Positions 31,840 through 41,102 of a stretch of DNA of 57,498 nt are shown here, in pieces; the stretch's first letter is position 1; every line of letters begins with the position of its first letter. The stretch is from positions 1 through 57,498 of the forward strand of contig BNUF01000003.1 in assembly GCA_025997155.1 (NCBI GenBank), given 5' to 3'. The position numbers and the translations under genes are program-made. The notes beneath the pieces are model-generated. The model made no database searches. It had not been told where the DNA came from and was given only the letters and a program-made list of their open reading frames with translations. This DNA is from Clostridia bacterium (lineage in GTDB: Bacteria > Bacillota > Clostridia > Lachnospirales > WQUN01).

Positions 31840-32499
31840 CTAATCTCTTATATTAACTCCGTATCTTGCGCAAAGCTCCGCCAAGTCGTCGGCTGTTCCA
31901 TCCCCGACCGGGTTAAATTTCCATTCTCCGTTTCTCAGGTACAACTCCCCGACCACCATCGAATATACGTTCGCGTAGTAATCCGTGAGGTTGAAACGCG
32001 CTATTTCGGCGTTTGCGGCGGAGTTTACGATTCGTATATACGCGTTTTTGACCGCGCCGAAATTATGCCCGCGTGTCCTTGCCTCGTTAATCGTCACGAC
32101 AAACACGAGTTTCGTCACCTGCGGGGAAATTTGCGGCAGTTTGATTCGGATTGTTTCGTCGTCGCCCGCTCCCGCGCCGTCGCGGCTGTCGCCTTGGTGC
32201 GTCACCGCGCCGTCGGGGCTTGCGGGCTGACCATAGAACACGAACCACGCGTCCCCCGCAACCTTGCCGTTATCCCCGAGCATAAAAACTTCCGCGTCAA
32301 GGTCGTAGGGCACGGCACTTTGCGCGCTCGCGTCCCAACCAAGCCCCACGAGAATACTCTCAAGCGGGGCGTTCGGCTTCGAGATGCTTATCTTTTCCCC
32401 TTTTCTAAGGGATACCCCAGACGACTGCGGCGGCGCGGTGTACGCCTGAGTTCCCCCAAGCGACATAGCGGGGGATTCTACTGTCGGAATGTCAAACAT
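31840..32499 (-). CDS. TerD-family stress protein
   Basis: Calcium-binding beta-sandwich family associated with tellurite, phage and general stress resistance. The 219-aa protein has the metal-site stretches YDLDAEVFML and GAGAGDDETIRIKLP and the conserved INEARTRGHNFGAVKNAY. One full TerD domain with an N-terminal extension of about 30 residues. AGGAGGG site 6 nt before the ATG. No TerC or TerB gene is present in the window, so tellurite resistance should not be assumed. Confidence 0.93.
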   Translation of the reverse strand: MFDIPTVESPAMSLGGTQAYTAPPQSSGVSLRKGEKISISKPNAPLESILVGLGWDASAQSAVPYDLDAEVFMLGDNGKVAGDAWFVFYGQPASPDGAVTHQGDSRDGAGAGDDETIRIKLPQISPQVTKLVFVVTINEARTRGHNFGAVKNAYIRIVNSAANAEIARFNLTDYYANVYSMVVGELYLRNGEWKFNPVGDGTADDLAELCARYGVNIRD

Positions 32500-32508
32500 A
32501 ATACCCTC

Positions 32509-32916
32509 CTATAAAACGACTTTCGCGGCGGCTTTCGCAATGTCTTTCGCGGAACTTGCCATTTGCTCCCTGTCACGTGCGATTGCACCCTTGCAAACTC
32601 CCGCGACTCCCGCCCCCGCCTCTTTCACGATTCCCGCTCCTCTTTTGATAAACGCGCCGGCGGGCTGCGCAAGGTCCGAAACGCCCTTTGACGCGATACC
32701 TCTGTCAAGCGCAAGCGCGCCGTGGGCGATTCCGAAAACTCCGTCCACGGCTTGCCCGAGCATACGCCCGCTGTCCTTCGACATAGTGTACATATTTTCG
32801 CCGATTTCCTCAATCGTCTTGATTTTCGCAAAACTTCCGACGGCGGACACGCCGCCGCCAAGCACCGCACCCGTGACGCTAAAGGCGAGTTTGCCTATTT
32901 CCTGAAAATATCCCAT
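32509..32916 (-). CDS. hypothetical Gly/Ala-rich protein of the TerD cluster
   Basis: 135 aa with alternating Gly/Ala-rich amphipathic segments (FSVTGAVLGGGVSAVGSFA, GIVKEAGAGVAGVCKGAIA) and a Lys-rich end. No signal peptide or clear membrane span, though several helices could lie on a membrane. No family recognised. Lies 9 nt upstream of terD and is surely co-transcribed. Confidence 0.7.
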   Translation of the reverse strand: MGYFQEIGKLAFSVTGAVLGGGVSAVGSFAKIKTIEEIGENMYTMSKDSGRMLGQAVDGVFGIAHGALALDRGIASKGVSDLAQPAGAFIKRGAGIVKEAGAGVAGVCKGAIARDREQMASSAKDIAKAAAKVVL

Positions 32917-32936
32917 TTGTTCTTTAGAACTCCTTT

Positions 32937-33431
32937 TTAGAAATCGTCGGCGTCATAGTCGCCGTCTATGATAGAAAACGTCGCGCCTGTTACAAGGTTT
33001 GTGAGTATGCCGTCTAGGGGTTCGCCTTGCTCGTCAAATGTGCCTTCGAACTGTATAAAGTTAGAGATTACCATTTTACCGCTTATGAGACGATTTTCAA
33101 GCAGGTCGAGTTTTCCGTCAAAGGTTATAGTATACGGTTCGCTAAGAGTGTAGGTGAAGTTTCCGTCAAGAATGTAATCTGTGCTTATAGTTCCGCTGAA
33201 AGAACCGCCTTCAAAGCTAACCGTGCCTTCAAACAAATTGCCGTTTTCCAAGAAAACGCCGTCAAAGTCCGCGTCGTCTAAAAGGTCTTTAAGCAGGGTT
33301 TGCGCGTCTTGTGACGATTCCCGCGGGGCGGCAAACTCCTGCGCGTTCGCGGATATAGCTGCGGCGAAAGAGGTGGACGCGCCGAGTGCCGCTATGACAA
33401 ACCCGAGCAATATTCCCTTTAATTTATTCAT
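32937..33431 (-). CDS. hypothetical exported protein with MORN-like repeats
   Basis: 164 aa with a signal peptide (MNKLKGILLGFVIAALGAS, cleavage probably after SFAAA or ANA). The mature part has a short helical region and then glycine/aromatic repeats (NLFEGTVSFEGGSFSGTI, DGNFTYTL, FEGTFDEQGEP) that look like weak MORN units, and an Asp-rich end (DGDYDADDF). First gene of the TerD cluster behind a sigma-A promoter. Possibly a surface or spore-envelope protein. Confidence 0.7.
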   Translation of the reverse strand: MNKLKGILLGFVIAALGASTSFAAAISANAQEFAAPRESSQDAQTLLKDLLDDADFDGVFLENGNLFEGTVSFEGGSFSGTISTDYILDGNFTYTLSEPYTITFDGKLDLLENRLISGKMVISNFIQFEGTFDEQGEPLDGILTNLVTGATFSIIDGDYDADDF

Positions 33432-33467
33432 ATAATCTCCCCTTTGGTAAAAATCTTTATACCATTA

Positions 33468-33496
33468 ATTATAGAAGAAATGACGGCAAAAAACAA
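33468..33496 (-). promoter_or_regulatory. sigma-A promoter of the TerD cluster
   Basis: Minus strand TTGTTT (33491-33496), 17 nt, TATAAT (33468-33473), about 37 bp upstream of the exported-protein gene. It lies back-to-back with the hrcA promoter. Confidence 0.65.
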
Positions 33497-33530
33497 CGGC
33501 AAAAAAAATTAAAAAATTTTAAAAAAGGTA

Positions 33531-33559
33531 TTGACAAGGCGTGTTTTTTATGTTATCTT
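33531..33559 (+). promoter_or_regulatory. sigma-A promoter of the hrcA heat-shock operon
   Basis: TTGACA (33531-33536), 17 nt, TATCTT (33554-33559) with an extended TG motif. The start is expected near 33566, just before the CIRCE operator. Confidence 0.8.
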
Positions 33560-33570
33560 ATTTTCAAGAG

Positions 33571-33597
33571 TTAGCACTCACCAAACGAGAGTGCTAA
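33571..33597. promoter_or_regulatory. CIRCE operator (HrcA binding site)
   Basis: Perfect inverted repeat TTAGCACTC-N9-GAGTGCTAA, the binding site of the HrcA repressor. Lying at the transcription start, it represses the operon until heat inactivates HrcA. It is the only copy in the window. Confidence 0.97.
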
Positions 33598-33634
33598 CAA
33601 CGGTAAAAAATGGCAACACAAGGGGGTAAGGTTT

Positions 33635-34666
33635 ATGGGTCTAAGTGAACGAAAAATAAGAATCCTAGAAGCCATAATCAACGACTATATCGCCACCGCC
33701 GAGCCGATTGGCTCACGCACAATTGCCAAAAAATACGATTTGGGGATAAGTTCCGCGACAATCCGCAACGAAATGAGCGACTTGTACGACCTGGGGCTTA
33801 TCATTCAGCCGCACACGTCGTCGGGGCGAATACCCTCCGACCAGGGATACCGCCTGTACGTCGATTCGCTGATGCGCTACCGCGAACTCACGGAAAACGA
33901 GGCGGAATTTTTGCAAAAGACGATTGCGTCGGACATAAACCAAATCGACTATTTAATGAAGAAAACGGCGGAAGCGTTGTCAATCCTTACCAACTACACA
34001 ACCATCATATCGTCGTCGCAGAGCGCGTCTTTCACAATCAAGCATATTCAGCTTATGCCCTTCGACGGTAACAAAATTTTACTAATACTGGTTACAGATA
34101 CAAAAACTGTAAAAAATATAGTGGTAAACCTGCCCGAAAAAATCGAAGCTGACGAGCTGGCGAATTTGTCTTCTCTTCTGAACGAAAAATTGGCGGGCAA
34201 AAGCACGGACGAGATTTCAGAGCTTCGGGACACAAAAGATTTAGGCGTAAGTTCGGAGGTTCTTGCCGAAATACTCGCGGCGATTAGCCTTAACACGGAC
34301 GACGAGAATGACGTTTCGGTATACGCCAGCGGAGTGAAAAATATCCTCTCGTTCCCCGAATTCAGCAACGTCGAACGCGCAAAGGAAATTTTCAACGCGC
34401 TTGAGGAAAAACGCTTGCTTAAACGCCTTTTGGGCGACGGAAAATCGCCGTCTCGCATCGAAATCATCATAGGCTGTGAAAACAACATAGCCGAGATGCA
34501 AAATTGCAGTATCATCAAGGCGAATATCCGAGTCGGTACGCCGAATCCTATCGGCAGTATCGGGATTATCGGGCCGACGCGAATGAATTATCACCAAGTC
34601 GCGTCCATATTAAACGGCATTGTAAAACGCATAAACTCACTCCTTGAAACGTTTCCGAGTGATTAG
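33635..34666 (+). CDS. hrcA: heat-inducible transcription repressor HrcA
   Basis: Binds CIRCE and represses class I heat-shock genes; it needs GroEL for folding. The 343-aa protein has an N-terminal winged helix (EPIGSRTIAKKYDLGISSAT) and the following conserved LGLIIQPHTSSGRIPSDQGY, then the GAF-like core. ATG with GGGGG upstream. First gene after CIRCE, hence autoregulated. Confidence 0.96.
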   Translation: MGLSERKIRILEAIINDYIATAEPIGSRTIAKKYDLGISSATIRNEMSDLYDLGLIIQPHTSSGRIPSDQGYRLYVDSLMRYRELTENEAEFLQKTIASDINQIDYLMKKTAEALSILTNYTTIISSSQSASFTIKHIQLMPFDGNKILLILVTDTKTVKNIVVNLPEKIEADELANLSSLLNEKLAGKSTDEISELRDTKDLGVSSEVLAEILAAISLNTDDENDVSVYASGVKNILSFPEFSNVERAKEIFNALEEKRLLKRLLGDGKSPSRIEIIIGCENNIAEMQNCSIIKANIRVGTPNPIGSIGIIGPTRMNYHQVASILNGIVKRINSLLETFPSD

Positions 34667-34682
34667 CTTATAGGAGGACAGT

Positions 34683-35258
34683 ATGTCTGACGAGGAAAGA
34701 GAAGAAGATACCTACGAATACTCGACGGAGAACGACGAAATGAACACAATCGATGCGAGCGACGTTGAGAATATCGAGATTGACCCGCAGCTTGTGGAGG
34801 ACGAGGAAGAACCCGAAAAAGAACTCGAGGCGGCAAAAAAGGAGGCTGCGGCGAACCTTGACAAGTACCAGCGCGTACTTGCGGAGTTCGACAACTTCCG
34901 CAAACGCACCGCGAAGGAAAAGGCGGGGATTTACGGCGACGGCGTGAGAGACACGCTTGAAAAACTGCTCCCTGTCGCGGATAACTTTGAACGCGCCCTT
35001 AACGCCTGCGAGGATAAGGATAACGCCCTGTACAGCGGCATCGAAAAGATACAGAAACAGCTTACCGCGTTTTTTGCGGACGTGGGCGCGGAAGAGATAA
35101 AAGCCGTGGGCGAAATATTTGACACAAACTTCCATTTTGCCGTAGCGCATGAAGAAAGCAAAGAACACGGCGAGAACACTATAATAGAAGAGTTGCAAAA
35201 AGGTTATAAATATAAGGACAAGGTAATCAGATGCAGTATGGTAAAAGTTGCTAATTAA
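34683..35258 (+). CDS. grpE: nucleotide exchange factor GrpE
   Basis: Releases ADP from DnaK. The 191-aa protein has an acidic N-terminal tail (about 1-55), a long coiled coil with [15 protein letters not shown], and a C-terminal beta domain with the signature region (FHFAVAHEE) and [11 protein letters not shown] at the end. AGGAGG precedes the ATG, 16 nt after hrcA. Confidence 0.96.
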   Translation: MSDEEREEDTYEYSTENDEMNTIDASDVENIEIDPQLVEDEEEPEKELEAAKKEAAANLDKYQRVLAEFDNFRKRTAKEKAGIYGDGVRDTLEKLLPVADNFERALNACEDKDNALYSGIEKIQKQLTAFFADVGAEEIKAVGEIFDTNFHFAVAHEESKEHGENTIIEELQKGYKYKDKVIRCSMVKVAN

Positions 35259-35275
35259 ACGGGAGGAATATATTT

Positions 35276-37141
35276 ATGGGCAAAAAGATTATTGGTATAG
35301 ATTTAGGTACGACAAACTCTTGCGTTGCGGTTATGGAGGGCGGCCAGCCGACTGTTATCGCGAACACGGAGGGTATCCGCACAACGCCGTCTATCGTGGG
35401 GTTCACAAAAACGGGCGAACGCCTTGTGGGCGAAACCGCGAAACGTCAGGCAATCACGAACCCCGACAAAACCGTTATCTCCATCAAACGGCATATGGGG
35501 TCGAATTTTAAGGTAAACATTGACGACAAAGCGTATTCTCCGCAGGAAATCTCCGCTATGATTCTTCAGAAACTTAAGGCGGACGCGGAAAGTTATCTCG
35601 GCGAAACGGTGACGGACGCGGTAATCACCGTTCCCGCGTATTTCTCCGACGCGCAGCGGCAAGCTACAAAGGACGCGGGCAAAATCGCGGGACTAAACGT
35701 CGAGCGTATCATCAACGAGCCGACGGCGGCGGCTCTCTCCTACGGGCTTGACAACGAAAAATCGCAGAAAATTATGGTGTACGACCTTGGCGGCGGCACT
35801 TTCGACGTTTCAATCATAGATATCGGGGACGGCGTTATCGAAGTTCTCGCCACGAACGGCAACAACCGCCTCGGCGGCGACGATTTTGACGACAGGGTTA
35901 TCAAATACCTTGCGGACGAATTTAAGGCAAACGAAAAAGTCGATTTGCGCCAGGACAAAATGGCGCTGCAGCGTCTCAAGGAGGCGGCGGAAAAGGCGAA
36001 AAAGGAACTTTCCTCAACCACCACCACAAACATTAACCTTCCTTTTATCACGCAAACCAACGACGGCCCGAAACATATCGACATAAACCTCACACGCGCT
36101 AAATTTGACGAGCTTACGTCGGACCTCGTTCAGTCCACAATGGGACCCGCCCAAAGCGCGCTCAAGGACGCGGGGCTTGACGCGTCGGAACTCAACAAAG
36201 TCCTTCTGGTAGGCGGCTCGACACGTATCCCCGCCGTACAGGACGCGGTTAAGAAACTCACGGGAAAAGACCCGTTCAAGGGAATCAACCCTGACGAGTG
36301 CGTCGCGCTCGGCGCGTCTATCCAAGGCGGCAAGCTCGCGGGAGACGAGGGCGCGGGGAGCATACTTCTCCTTGACGTTACCCCGCTTTCGCTTGGTATC
36401 GAGACTTTGGGCGGCGTCGCGACAAAACTTATCGAACGCAACACGACTATCCCCACCAACAAAAAACAAGTATTCTCGACGGCGGAGGATAACCAAAGCG
36501 CCGTTGATATTCATATAGTTCAGGGCGAGCGTCCGCTAGCGAAGGATAACAAGACGCTGGGGCAGTTCCGCCTTGACGGTATCGCTCCCGCAAGACGCGG
36601 CGTTCCCCAAATCGAGGTCGTGTTCGACATTGACGCGAACGGCATCGTACACGTTTCCGCAAAGGACGTCGGCACAGGCAAGGAACAAAAAATCACGATT
36701 ACCTCGGGCACAAACCTTTCGGACGCGGATATCGAAAAAGCCGTGAAAGAGGCGGAGCAGTACGCCGAACAAGACAAACAGCGCAAAGAGGCGATTGACG
36801 CGAAAAACGAGGCGGATACCCTCATCTTCCGCACCGAGCAAACTCTCAAAGACCTTGAGGGCAAAATCGACGAAGGCGACAAGTCGCAGCTTGAGGACGA
36901 ATTAGGCAAACTCAAGAGCCTTAACGAAAATATGAACGTTGAAACAATGTCAACAAACGACGTCGAGAACCTGAAATCCGCCATAGAGGCGTATACAGCA
37001 GCGTTCCAGTCAATCTCCGAAAAACTGTACAGCCAAGCGGCGCAGGCGGGGGGCGCCCAAGATTTCGACCCCAACGCGGGCAACCCGAACGCGGGCTTTA
37101 ACCCCGACGAACCAATACAAGGCGACTACAAAGAGATATAA
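35276..37141 (+). CDS. dnaK: chaperone DnaK (Hsp70)
   Basis: ATP-driven foldase, 621 aa. The nucleotide-binding domain carries [30 protein letters not shown] and [14 protein letters not shown]; the substrate domain follows from about residue 360, then the helical lid. The C-terminal tail is Asn/Gly-rich and short. GGGAGG precedes the ATG. A hairpin 15 nt after the stop may reduce downstream transcription. Confidence 0.98.
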   Translation: MGKKIIGIDLGTTNSCVAVMEGGQPTVIANTEGIRTTPSIVGFTKTGERLVGETAKRQAITNPDKTVISIKRHMGSNFKVNIDDKAYSPQEISAMILQKLKADAESYLGETVTDAVITVPAYFSDAQRQATKDAGKIAGLNVERIINEPTAAALSYGLDNEKSQKIMVYDLGGGTFDVSIIDIGDGVIEVLATNGNNRLGGDDFDDRVIKYLADEFKANEKVDLRQDKMALQRLKEAAEKAKKELSSTTTTNINLPFITQTNDGPKHIDINLTRAKFDELTSDLVQSTMGPAQSALKDAGLDASELNKVLLVGGSTRIPAVQDAVKKLTGKDPFKGINPDECVALGASIQGGKLAGDEGAGSILLLDVTPLSLGIETLGGVATKLIERNTTIPTNKKQVFSTAEDNQSAVDIHIVQGERPLAKDNKTLGQFRLDGIAPARRGVPQIEVVFDIDANGIVHVSAKDVGTGKEQKITITSGTNLSDADIEKAVKEAEQYAEQDKQRKEAIDAKNEADTLIFRTEQTLKDLEGKIDEGDKSQLEDELGKLKSLNENMNVETMSTNDVENLKSAIEAYTAAFQSISEKLYSQAAQAGGAQDFDPNAGNPNAGFNPDEPIQGDYKEI

Positions 37142-37155
37142 TAGCAAAGAACGAA

Positions 37156-37181
37156 ACCCCGCCTGATATTTCAAGCGGGGT
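37156..37181 (+). terminator. weak terminator-like hairpin after dnaK
   Basis: Stem ACCCCGC/GCGGGGT (37156-37162 and 37175-37181), 12-nt loop, no T-run behind it. More likely an mRNA-stability or attenuation element than a full stop, because dnaJ lacks an obvious promoter of its own. Confidence 0.5.
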
Positions 37182-37208
37182 AACGTCCTTTAAGAAAGGC
37201 GGGGTATA

Positions 37209-37688
37209 TTGCGAAAACTAAAGATTTACCTTGACACATCTGTAATAAGCTACCTTGAACAGCCCGAACGCGGGGACAGACACCTTGACACCTTGCGGTT
37301 TTGGGAAGACGTAAAAGCGGATAAGTATGAGGTTTTTATATCCGCTTTGGTATTAGAAGAAATTGCTAATTGTAAAGAACCAAAAAAGACTAATTTGTTT
37401 AATAGAGTGAACGGGATTAAATATAATTTTATAGAAAATGTCAGCGACGAAGTTGATTATATATCATCACAAATAATCGAAACAGGAATATTGAACGCCA
37501 AAAACCTTTATGATTGCGCGCATATAGCTACAGCGATAATAGCGCGTTGTGATATAATAGTATCATGGAATTTCAAACATATGGTTAATAGGGATACGAT
37601 AAACGGGGTAAAGGCAATAAGTTTGTTAAATCGTTGCGATGTGTTGGAAATTTATTCGCCCGCCGTATTGCTGAAAGGGGAAGATTAA
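37209..37688 (+). CDS. PIN-domain protein (VapC-like nuclease, putative toxin)
   Basis: 159 aa. A PIN fold is indicated by the first acidic motif KIYLDTSVISYLE, a middle Glu (LVLEEIANC), the third motif LYDCAHIATAIIARCDIIVSWNF with Asp and His, and a final Asn/Asp region. These acids bind the metal in RNA-cutting PIN toxins. The start is TTG at 37209 with a GGCGGGG stretch upstream. It has lower GC than its neighbours. It is followed after one base by a 59-aa gene, forming a toxin-antitoxin-type pair inserted between dnaK and dnaJ. Confidence 0.85.
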   Translation: MRKLKIYLDTSVISYLEQPERGDRHLDTLRFWEDVKADKYEVFISALVLEEIANCKEPKKTNLFNRVNGIKYNFIENVSDEVDYISSQIIETGILNAKNLYDCAHIATAIIARCDIIVSWNFKHMVNRDTINGVKAISLLNRCDVLEIYSPAVLLKGED

Positions 37689-37689
37689 A

Positions 37690-37869
37690 TTGGAATTATC
37701 AATCAGCCCGGATTTTACGATAGACGACATTCACAAAATCAGAGAATACAATTACGAGATGACAAAGGGTATGACATTAGCGGAACGCAACGCGTACATT
37801 TGGAAAGGCGCGGAGAGAGCGTTAAAGCAAATGGAAGAACTAAAAAGAGTTAATAAAAAAGAGGTGTAG
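37690..37869 (+). CDS. 59-aa probable antitoxin partner of the PIN protein
   Basis: Small helical protein starting [20 protein letters not shown], with [14 protein letters not shown] in the middle and a Lys/Glu-rich end. TTG start at 37690 with AAGGGG 9 nt upstream; it begins one base after the PIN stop and ends 2 nt before dnaJ. Small proteins of this type commonly accompany PIN genes; the N-terminal part could be the dimer or toxin-binding segment. No DNA-binding motif is clear. The order is toxin first, the reverse of most vapBC pairs. Confidence 0.75.
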   Translation: MELSISPDFTIDDIHKIREYNYEMTKGMTLAERNAYIWKGAERALKQMEELKRVNKKEV

Positions 37870-37871
37870 GC

Positions 37872-39002
37872 ATGGCAAAGAAAGATTATTATGAGGTGCT
37901 GGGGGTTGCCAAGGACGCGGACGCGTCGGAGCTTAAAAAGGCGTACCGCAAGCTGGCGGTGAAGTATCACCCCGACAACAACCCCAACAACAAGGAAGCG
38001 GAAGATAAATTCAAGGAATTGAGCGAAGCTTACGACGTTCTTGGCGACGAAAAGAAGCGTTCTACATACGACCAATTCGGACACGCGGCGTTTGAAGGCG
38101 GCGGAGGCGGCGGAACGGGCGGTTTCGGCGGCGGCGGTTTCAATTTCACGGGCGACGTGGGCGACATTTTCGAGAGCATATTCGGCGGCGGCGACATTTT
38201 CGGCGGGGGACGGCGGCGAAACGGACCGCAAAAGGGGTCGAACGTCGGGTACAATATGCAGATTACCTTTGAGGAGGCGTTTTTCGGCGGGACGAAGGAC
38301 GTTACACTTCCGATGATTGATAATTGCCCCGACTGTGACGGAACGGGCGCAAAGAAAGGCACTTTTTCCGAAAATTGCCGTAAGTGCGGCGGCACGGGAC
38401 GCGAACGCGTACAGGTGCAGTCGCTTTTCGGCGCGATGGTTCAGGAGACGGAATGTTCGGCTTGCCGCGGCTCGGGTAAGATTATCAAAGAACCCTGCCC
38501 GACTTGCGCGGGAAAAGGCAAGGTAAAACGGAGCAAAACGCTGCAAATCAATATCCCGCGCGGGATTGACAACGGGCAGAAAATGGCAATCGGCGGGAAG
38601 GGGTATCCCGGGGAACGCGGAGGCCCATACGGCGACTTGATTATCACGTTCTATGTGTCGCCCCACGAGTCGTTTATCCGCAAAGGCTCGAATCTCCACA
38701 TTAATTTCCCCCTTAGTTTCGTTCAGGCGGCACTCGGGGACGAAGTGGAAATCCCGACAATGGAGGGCAAGGAGAAGTACAGCGTCAAGGCGGGTACACA
38801 GGCGGGAACGGTGGCGTACCTGCGCGGAAAAGGTATGCCCGACGTGAACAACAGCAAACGCCTAGGCGATATCGTCGTGACTTTCGGGGTGAGTGTGCCT
38901 GTGAAACTTACCGAAAGGCAAAAACAGTTGCTTATGGAATTTGACAACGAAACGGGAGGCGAACCGAAAACCCACGGCAAAAAGTGGGGCTTCAAAAAGT
39001 GA
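37872..39002 (+). CDS. dnaJ: chaperone DnaJ (Hsp40)
   Basis: Co-chaperone that stimulates DnaK ATPase, 376 aa. J domain with HPD ([10 protein letters not shown]), a Gly/Phe-rich region (about 75-115), and a zinc-finger domain with four C-x-x-C-x-G-x-G repeats ([32 protein letters not shown]), then the C-terminal substrate domains. Ribosome site AGAGGTGT overlaps the end of the 59-aa gene, so translation of dnaJ is tied to the inserted pair. Confidence 0.98.
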   Translation: MAKKDYYEVLGVAKDADASELKKAYRKLAVKYHPDNNPNNKEAEDKFKELSEAYDVLGDEKKRSTYDQFGHAAFEGGGGGGTGGFGGGGFNFTGDVGDIFESIFGGGDIFGGGRRRNGPQKGSNVGYNMQITFEEAFFGGTKDVTLPMIDNCPDCDGTGAKKGTFSENCRKCGGTGRERVQVQSLFGAMVQETECSACRGSGKIIKEPCPTCAGKGKVKRSKTLQINIPRGIDNGQKMAIGGKGYPGERGGPYGDLIITFYVSPHESFIRKGSNLHINFPLSFVQAALGDEVEIPTMEGKEKYSVKAGTQAGTVAYLRGKGMPDVNNSKRLGDIVVTFGVSVPVKLTERQKQLLMEFDNETGGEPKTHGKKWGFKK

Positions 39003-39016
39003 TTCAGAGGTGAGAT

Positions 39017-39847
39017 ATGGGGACTAACAGGCAGAATTTATCTGATATAACCAATTGGGACGAATTTTTGACTCCGTATTTCCAAACGGTTGAAGAACTT
39101 ACGGTAAAACTTAATTTTATATCAAACGAACTGACGGTGAACGGGCTTCACTCGCCGATTGAGCGGGTGTACGGGCGGGTGAAGCACGTCGCGTCGATTA
39201 TCGAGAAAGCGAACCGCAAGGACGTTCCCTTCAACAAAATCCGCGAAAAAATCGAGGATATCGCGGGGGTACGCGTGATTTGCAAGTTTGTCGAGGACAT
39301 TGACCACGTTGTACAGCTTTTGCGTATGCGCGACGGATTTGACCTCAAAATCATACAGGAACGCGACTATATTAACAACGCGAAACCCAGCGGGTATCAG
39401 AGCTACCACGTGATTGTGCGTTACAAGGTTATGACGGTTACGGGACCTATGGAGATTTCGGCGGAGATACAAATACGCACGCTCGCTATGAATTTTTGGG
39501 CGACAATCGAACATTCGCTTAAATATAAATACAACGGGAATATCCCCGAAGATTTAAAACAACGCCTGATAGCTTCGGCTCAAGCGGCACACAAACTTGA
39601 CATCGAGATGAGCAAAATCCACGACGAAATCACAGAGGCACAGCAAGTCGTCCTTGTGCGTGAGGGCTTGGTAAACAGCATTACAAAAAAAATCCATAAC
39701 CTGTACTTTATCGCCACTCTTGAAAAGGCGAACGAACTCAACCGCGAGTTTATCGAAATTTATCAGACGTGCAACCTTGAGGAGTTGTCGGCGTTCAACG
39801 ACAAACTCACCACGATAGCGCATGTGTACAACGTTGACGCTTATTAG
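39017..39847 (+). CDS. small alarmone synthetase (RelA/SpoT synthetase domain)
   Basis: Makes (p)ppGpp from ATP and GTP/GDP. The 276-aa protein has only the synthetase domain, with RVYGRVKHVASIIEKA, the catalytic region DIAGVRVICKF, the GTP-binding KPSGYQSYHVIVRY and the Glu-containing EIQIRTLAMNFWATIEH. No hydrolase HD domain. This matches the RelQ/YjbM type, with a longer C-terminal helical part. It lies 14 nt after dnaJ, so alarmone synthesis may follow heat-shock induction. Confidence 0.92.
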   Translation: MGTNRQNLSDITNWDEFLTPYFQTVEELTVKLNFISNELTVNGLHSPIERVYGRVKHVASIIEKANRKDVPFNKIREKIEDIAGVRVICKFVEDIDHVVQLLRMRDGFDLKIIQERDYINNAKPSGYQSYHVIVRYKVMTVTGPMEISAEIQIRTLAMNFWATIEHSLKYKYNGNIPEDLKQRLIASAQAAHKLDIEMSKIHDEITEAQQVVLVREGLVNSITKKIHNLYFIATLEKANELNREFIEIYQTCNLEELSAFNDKLTTIAHVYNVDAY

Positions 39848-39857
39848 GAGGTATATA

Positions 39858-40475
39858 ATGAAAGTAGTTTTAGTGAACGGAAGCCCGAAACCGAACGGCT
39901 GTACCTACACGGGGCTTAGCATAATCAAGGAGCAGCTGGCAAAACAAGGCGTAGATTCCGAAATTTTCCAAGTCGGGGCGAAACCGATTATCGGGTGTAC
40001 CGCCTGCGTCAAATGCCGCACGCTGGGGAAATGCGTCTTTGACGACGACGGAGTGAACAGGGTCGCGGAGGCAATGGCGACGGCGGACGGACTTGTTTTG
40101 GGGTCGCCCGTTCATTACGCGGGGGCGAGCGGCGCGCTGACTTCCTTTGCCGACCGTCTGTTTTACAGTATGGACAAAAAGAACTTGCGGCTCAAGTTCG
40201 GGGCAAGTATCGTGAGTTGCAGGCGCGGCGGCGCGACGGCGGCGTTTGACCAACTGAACAAATATTTTACGATATCGCAGATGCCCCTTGTCCCCTCAAA
40301 CTATTGGAATCAAATCCACGGACACACGCCCGAAGAGGTTATGAAAGACGAGGAGGGGTTGCAGACTTTGCGCGTTTTGGCGAACAACATGGCGTATCTA
40401 ATCAAATGCGCGGCGCAAAGCAACGTGCCTCTGCCCGAGGAAGAACCGAAAATAACGACGAATTTTATCAGATAG
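39858..40475 (+). CDS. flavodoxin-family NAD(P)H-dependent oxidoreductase
   Basis: 205-aa FMN reductase-like protein. N-terminal FMN-phosphate loop VNGSPKPNGCTYTG, a CxxC-type motif (GCTACVKCRTLGKC) seen in iron-sulfur-flavoprotein relatives, and the second flavin loop GSPVHYAGASGALTSFADR. ATG at 39858 with TAGGAGG upstream is preferred to an upstream in-frame start inside the previous gene. Physiological substrate unknown; a role in anaerobic redox balance is likely. Confidence 0.9.
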   Translation: MKVVLVNGSPKPNGCTYTGLSIIKEQLAKQGVDSEIFQVGAKPIIGCTACVKCRTLGKCVFDDDGVNRVAEAMATADGLVLGSPVHYAGASGALTSFADRLFYSMDKKNLRLKFGASIVSCRRGGATAAFDQLNKYFTISQMPLVPSNYWNQIHGHTPEEVMKDEEGLQTLRVLANNMAYLIKCAAQSNVPLPEEEPKITTNFIR

Positions 40476-40486
40476 GAGGAGCAGAG

Positions 40487-41065
40487 ATGAAAAAGGTGCT
40501 TTTGTTGGGCGACTCCATTCGTATGGGGTATGAGGACTATGTACGAGAAATTTTGAAAGATAAGGCGGAGGTCGTCTCCTCCGAGGAAAACGGGCGTTTC
40601 GCGGCGTACACGCTGTGGCAGGCGAACCAGTTGCTGAAACTGCACAAATATGACGTTGTGCATTGGAACAACGGATACTGGGATATGAACATTGAAGCTC
40701 CAATGACCGAGGGAATACACCCTGTCGGCGAGTATACCTACTTCCTTAAAAGAATACTCAAAGAAATAAGGAGAAACGGCGCGAAGGTGGTTTTCGCCAC
40801 GACAACGCCTATCCTTGAAAAAGGCAACGCAATGGACACGTCGGGGGCGGGCGTCGCCCTCAACTTCAATAACGAATGGGTTCTCGAATACAACGAGGCG
40901 GCGAAAAAACTTATGGCGGAGGAAAACGTCCCCGTCAACGACTTGTACGCCCTCTGCGCGAAAGACAAAAACTATTACAAATGTTCCGACTTGCTCCACC
41001 TCACCGAGGAAGGCAGCAAAAAATGCGCCGAGGAAGTTGCGCGGCAGATTGAATTGCTGTTCTGA
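40487..41065 (+). CDS. SGNH/GDSL hydrolase
   Basis: 192-aa esterase-fold protein. Block I GDSIRMG with the nucleophile Ser, an Asn in block III (HWNNGYWDMN), and block V with the Asp-x-x-His dyad (SDLLHLTEEG). No signal peptide, so cytosolic. ATG at 40487 behind TAGGAGG; a longer in-frame ORF reaching into the preceding gene is not needed. Substrate unknown; deacetylation of sugars is common in the family. Confidence 0.88.
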   Translation: MKKVLLLGDSIRMGYEDYVREILKDKAEVVSSEENGRFAAYTLWQANQLLKLHKYDVVHWNNGYWDMNIEAPMTEGIHPVGEYTYFLKRILKEIRRNGAKVVFATTTPILEKGNAMDTSGAGVALNFNNEWVLEYNEAAKKLMAEENVPVNDLYALCAKDKNYYKCSDLLHLTEEGSKKCAEEVARQIELLF

Positions 41066-41066
41066 C

Positions 41067-41098
41067 AAAAAAGCCTATCCGCGTTGGATAGGCTTTTA
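41067..41098. terminator. bidirectional terminator between convergent genes
   Basis: Perfect 12-bp stem AAAAGCCTATCC/GGATAGGCTTTT (41069-41080 and 41086-41097), loop of 5. It separates the rightward dnaK-SGNH group from the leftward rpmB/exported-protein end. Confidence 0.9.
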
Positions 41099-41102
41099 AT
41101 AA

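Noticed and set aside
31840..32499. Tellurite resistance operon
   Set aside because: Only TerD is present; TerC, TerB and TerZ-type partners are absent, so the trait cannot be claimed.
37752..38699. 315-codon minus-strand open frame over dnaJ
   Set aside because: Antisense to the J domain and zinc fingers; no family, no ribosome site.
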